From Coprococcus sp. OM04-5BH (GTDB taxonomy: Bacteria; Bacillota; Clostridia; Lachnospirales; Lachnospiraceae): a DNA stretch of 57,109 bases. Both the position numbers and the translations under genes were made by a program. Position 1 is the first letter of the stretch; the number at the start of each line of letters is the position of its first letter. The stretch covers positions 1 through 57,109 of the forward strand of contig NZ_QULM01000008.1 in NCBI RefSeq assembly GCF_003482105.1. The letters run 5' to 3'. Of this stretch, positions 55,089 to 57,109 are shown piece after piece. The notes beneath the pieces were generated by a model. It saw only the letters and a list, made by a program, of their open reading frames with translations, did no database searches and was not told where the DNA came from.

Positions 55089-55117
55089 TTGACATCTCTA
55101 AATATCAATGGTATAGT
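55089..55117 (+). promoter_or_regulatory. promoter of the first small RNA and the abi gene
   Basis: TTGACA, 17-nt spacer, TATAGT. The predicted transcription start (7 nt on) falls on the first bases of the conserved RNA element. Confidence 0.85.
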
Positions 55118-55123
55118 TCTCAT

Positions 55124-55192
55124 AGTGGTTGTGCTACGTAGCTTGCGAGGCGCGTGGCCGGTGGAGTTCCATGCGTGGGCTCCACTTTTTTT
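55124..55192 (+). ncRNA. structured small RNA upstream of abi (copy 1)
   Basis: About 69 nt. Hairpin 1 pairs GCTACG with CGTGGC (one G-U) around a 14-nt loop containing CTTGCGA. Hairpin 2 pairs GTGGAG with CTCCAC, with an inner CCA-TGCG-TGG, and is followed by seven T, so it is also an intrinsic terminator. A second copy with compensatory changes lies downstream of the gene. The layout (promoter, RNA, terminator, RBS, toxin-like gene) is that of an RNA antitoxin or regulator. Exact ends are inferred from promoter and terminator. Confidence 0.75.
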
Positions 55193-55219
55193 ATACCCTT
55201 TTTAGAAAGGCGCCACTAT

Positions 55220-56158
55220 ATGCTTAAGACATTCTTCACATATGAACAACAATTAAATAAACTTCAACATGAAAAAGGACTTATTGTTCCTGATATTACA
55301 TCAGCCACTATAACTTTAGAAAAGCTCAGCTACTACTCTCTTATTGGTGGATATAAACAACTCTTCAAGCACACACCATCACAAAAATATAAGTATGGAG
55401 TAACATTTGACGAATTAGTTGCTTTCTACTATTTTGATGAAGAGCTCCGTTCTCTTTTTCTAAAATATATCTTACATGTCGAGAGACATATCAAATCTCT
55501 GCTCTCATACTATTTTTGTGAAAAACATGGAGAGCAAGACACTGAATATCTTAATATTCACAACTACGCATTGACTAAAAGGAATTATTCCAATGTCAGC
55601 CGACTGGTCAACTCTATGAAAAAAGCAATTGCATTACCAAGCAGGTATACATATATTGCGCATCATGCCCACACTTACGGAAATATACCTTTATGGGTGG
55701 CTATGAACGCATTTACATTTGGGCAGGTATCTAAAATGTACCAATACATCACCAATGATGTACAATATAAAATCAGTCAAAAATTTAACAATATTACTGA
55801 ACGCGAGTTGCATCAGTTTATCAGTGTTCTTTCACGCTGTAGGAATGTGTGCGCTCATGGCGAACGTCTCTTTTCATTTAAAATTAACGAGAATATACCA
55901 GACACTCTCTTACATAAAAAACTAAACATACCAACTATCAATAATCATTATGCATGTGGTAAACAGGATTTATTTGCTGTGGTTATTGCCCTACGCTATC
56001 TGATAGACAGTGACGAATTCAAACAGTTCAAATCTGCTCTTTCAAAGCTTATAAAAACTGTTCTTATGCAGTGTCCTCACCTTACAGAGGAACAGTTGCT
56101 TGACAATATGGGTTTTCCTACTAACTGGGATAAGATTAGCAGATATCGGAAAATATAA
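55220..56158 (+). CDS. Abi_2/AbiF-family HEPN protein
   Basis: 313 aa, the size of the Abi_2 family. N-terminal FFTYEQQLNKLQHEKGLIV ... YYSLIGGYKQLF and FDELVAFYYFDEELRSLFLKYILHVERHIKS are typical of the family. The HEPN ribonuclease motif R-x4-H is present as Arg208-His213 (CRNVCAHGERLF), predicted to cut RNA as a dimer. It is known that AbiF-type HEPN proteins act in abortive infection with a neighbouring small RNA. The start is MLKTFF, 9 nt after AGAAAGG; the ORF's earlier start at 55154 would run through the RNA terminator and is rejected. Likely role: phage-activated RNA cleavage controlled by the flanking RNAs. Confidence 0.88.
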   Translation: MLKTFFTYEQQLNKLQHEKGLIVPDITSATITLEKLSYYSLIGGYKQLFKHTPSQKYKYGVTFDELVAFYYFDEELRSLFLKYILHVERHIKSLLSYYFCEKHGEQDTEYLNIHNYALTKRNYSNVSRLVNSMKKAIALPSRYTYIAHHAHTYGNIPLWVAMNAFTFGQVSKMYQYITNDVQYKISQKFNNITERELHQFISVLSRCRNVCAHGERLFSFKINENIPDTLLHKKLNIPTINNHYACGKQDLFAVVIALRYLIDSDEFKQFKSALSKLIKTVLMQCPHLTEEQLLDNMGFPTNWDKISRYRKI

Positions 56159-56185
56159 TTATCTTATGTCTATAGTAACAGTTCA

Positions 56186-56214
56186 TTGACTTATAAATTA
56201 AATGATGCTACTGT
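56186..56214 (+). promoter_or_regulatory. promoter of the second small RNA
   Basis: TTGACT, 17-nt spacer, TACTGT, in the same relative position as the promoter of copy 1, but with a poorer -10. Confidence 0.5.
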
Positions 56215-56220
56215 ACATAT

Positions 56221-56286
56221 GGTTGTGCTACGGAAACTTGCGATGCCCGTAGCCGGTGGAGTTTCATGCGTGGGCTCCACTTTTTT
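56221..56286 (+). ncRNA. structured small RNA downstream of abi (copy 2)
   Basis: Same order and fold as copy 1. Hairpin 1 is GCTACGG/CCGTAGC (fully paired where copy 1 has G-U), with loop CTTGCGA conserved. Hairpin 2 is GTGGAG/CTCCAC with UCA/UGG pairing in place of CCA/UGG, followed by six T. The retained pairing with changed bases supports a functional RNA. The hsdS-like reading frame begins six bases after the last T. Confidence 0.72.
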
Positions 56287-56291
56287 ATTTC

Positions 56292-57109
56292 ATGCATCAA
56301 AAACTCACCGATTGTGTCAATAATTTGCATTATGAGAAGTTTCAGGATGGGACTGTGAAATGTATTGAAGATGAGATACCATTTGAGCTGCCGGAGGGGT
56401 GGGAATGGGCAAGACTAGGTAATTTATTTTCTACAATAACAGGAAATACACCGTCTACAAAAGACGTTTCTTTATATGGCGATGAATATCCATTTTATAA
56501 ACCAACCGATTTGGATGCTGGGTTTGATGTGTGTTTTTCAGAAGATACTGTTTCTGAAAAGGGATATAAGAACGGTAGAATTCTTCCCGTTTATTCAGTT
56601 TTAGTAACGTGCATTGGCGCAACTATCGGAAAAACCGGATACATTAGGAATTCTGGTATTTGTAATCAACAAATAAATGCCATCTTACCTAATACATTTA
56701 TCCTACCTGAATATACATATTTTTGTATGTGTTCAGCATTTGAACAACGACAGATATGGACAAATTCATCAGCAACAACGCTTCCTATTCTAAACAAAAG
56801 CAAGTTTGACAGCCTTTTTTTTCCGGTTCCACCTAAAGCACAGCAAACACGAACTGTAGAAAAAATAAAAGAGCTCCTTCATTTTGTTGAAATTATTCAA
56901 CAAGAAAAAAGGACTTTACAAGAGACAATTAAATTAACTAAATCAAAAATCCTTGACCTCGCCATTCGTGGTAAACTTGTACCTCAAGACCCAAATGATG
57001 AGCCAGCTTCTGTTCTTCTTGAGCGTATCCGTGCTGAAAAAGAAGAACTTATTAAACAAGGCAAAATCAAGCGTGATAAGAAGGAATCTGTTATCTTCCG
57101 AGGTGATGA
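56292..57109 (+). CDS. hsdS: type I restriction specificity subunit HsdS, partial
   Basis: Open to the window's end (272 codons plus two bases). Reads LHYEKFQDGTVKCIEDEIP, FELPEGWEWARLGNLF (start of a target-recognition domain), GATIGKTGYIRN, NQQINAILP, a coiled spacer (TRTVEKIKELLHFVEIIQQEKRTLQE), LAIRGKLVPQDPNDEPASVLLERI and KESVIFRGD, the usual join to a second recognition domain. No ribosome binding site precedes the ATG and it begins directly behind a terminator, so it may be a 5'-truncated or silent hsdS cassette. HsdM and HsdR are not in the window. Confidence 0.8.
   Translation, partial: MHQKLTDCVNNLHYEKFQDGTVKCIEDEIPFELPEGWEWARLGNLFSTITGNTPSTKDVSLYGDEYPFYKPTDLDAGFDVCFSEDTVSEKGYKNGRILPVYSVLVTCIGATIGKTGYIRNSGICNQQINAILPNTFILPEYTYFCMCSAFEQRQIWTNSSATTLPILNKSKFDSLFFPVPPKAQQTRTVEKIKELLHFVEIIQQEKRTLQETIKLTKSKILDLAIRGKLVPQDPNDEPASVLLERIRAEKEELIKQGKIKRDKKESVIFRGD

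Noticed and set aside
54930..55153. Small ORFs between pyrE and abi
   Set aside because: They lack ribosome binding sites, overlap the promoter and RNA element, and resemble nothing.
55154..55219. Upstream extension of the Abi protein
   Set aside because: This reading frame runs through the small RNA hairpin and terminator; the ATG at 55220 has its own SD.

Overview
This window looks like a chromosomal segment of a low-to-moderate GC anaerobic Clostridia, most likely a gut Lachnospiraceae. The reasons are pyruvate formate-lyase with a Crp/Fnr regulator, pyruvate phosphate dikinase, a rubrerythrin fusion, a cysS-mrnC-rlmB-sigH block, CIRCE-controlled chaperones, DUF5721 and DUF6062 proteins, and an exosortase G (XrtG) locus of the Firmicute type. 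Almost all genes are on the minus strand.

Layout. 0-5 kb: two promoter-like sites pointing off the left edge, an acyl-CoA thioesterase, a GlsB/YeaQ membrane protein, a degenerate tandem repeat, a sigma-like/membrane/YARHG fusion and its truncated duplicate. 5-13 kb: one overlapping operon with two PTPS-like proteins, a Firmicu-CTERM surface protein (split by a frameshift), exosortase XrtG, its partner glycosyltransferase, a degenerate GGDEF membrane protein, a PTPS-related polytopic protein and a glycerophosphodiesterase. 13-20 kb: diaminopimelate dehydrogenase, GNAT, a DXS-like enzyme, a DMT transporter, a flavin reductase-rubredoxin-rubrerythrin fusion and a CDF transporter. 20-29 kb: pflA, pflB, a divergent Crp/Fnr regulator, a hydrolase and ppdK. 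29-37 kb: ectB-like aminotransferase, glyS, recO, era, an M16C protease and cdd. 37-41 kb: groESL under CIRCE, and an OGG1-type glycosylase. 41-50 kb: a DUF6062 protein, glnS, tRNA-Thr, the cysS-mrnC-rlmB-sigH block, a DUF5721 protein and htpG under its own CIRCE. 50-55 kb: map, an LTA-synthase-like sulfatase and pyrE. 55-57 kb: a defence-type locus with an Abi_2/AbiF HEPN protein flanked by two copies of a structured small RNA, then an hsdS fragment that runs off the end.

The intergenic DNA is the most unusual part. Four families of structured repeats are visible. Family 1 (four copies) always starts a few bases after the U-tract of an intrinsic terminator. Family 2 is a two-hairpin element with a compensatory base change; one copy is split by a 160-bp insertion. 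Family 3 is a near-identical 90-bp inverted pair bracketing groESL and ogg. Family 4 is the RNA flanking the abi gene.

The strongest candidate for an underdescribed system is the right-hand locus: promoter, about 69-nt structured RNA, intrinsic terminator, ribosome binding site, HEPN toxin-like gene, then a second promoter and RNA copy. This is the architecture of RNA-antitoxin systems. All functional statements are read from sequence by eye; no database search was run.
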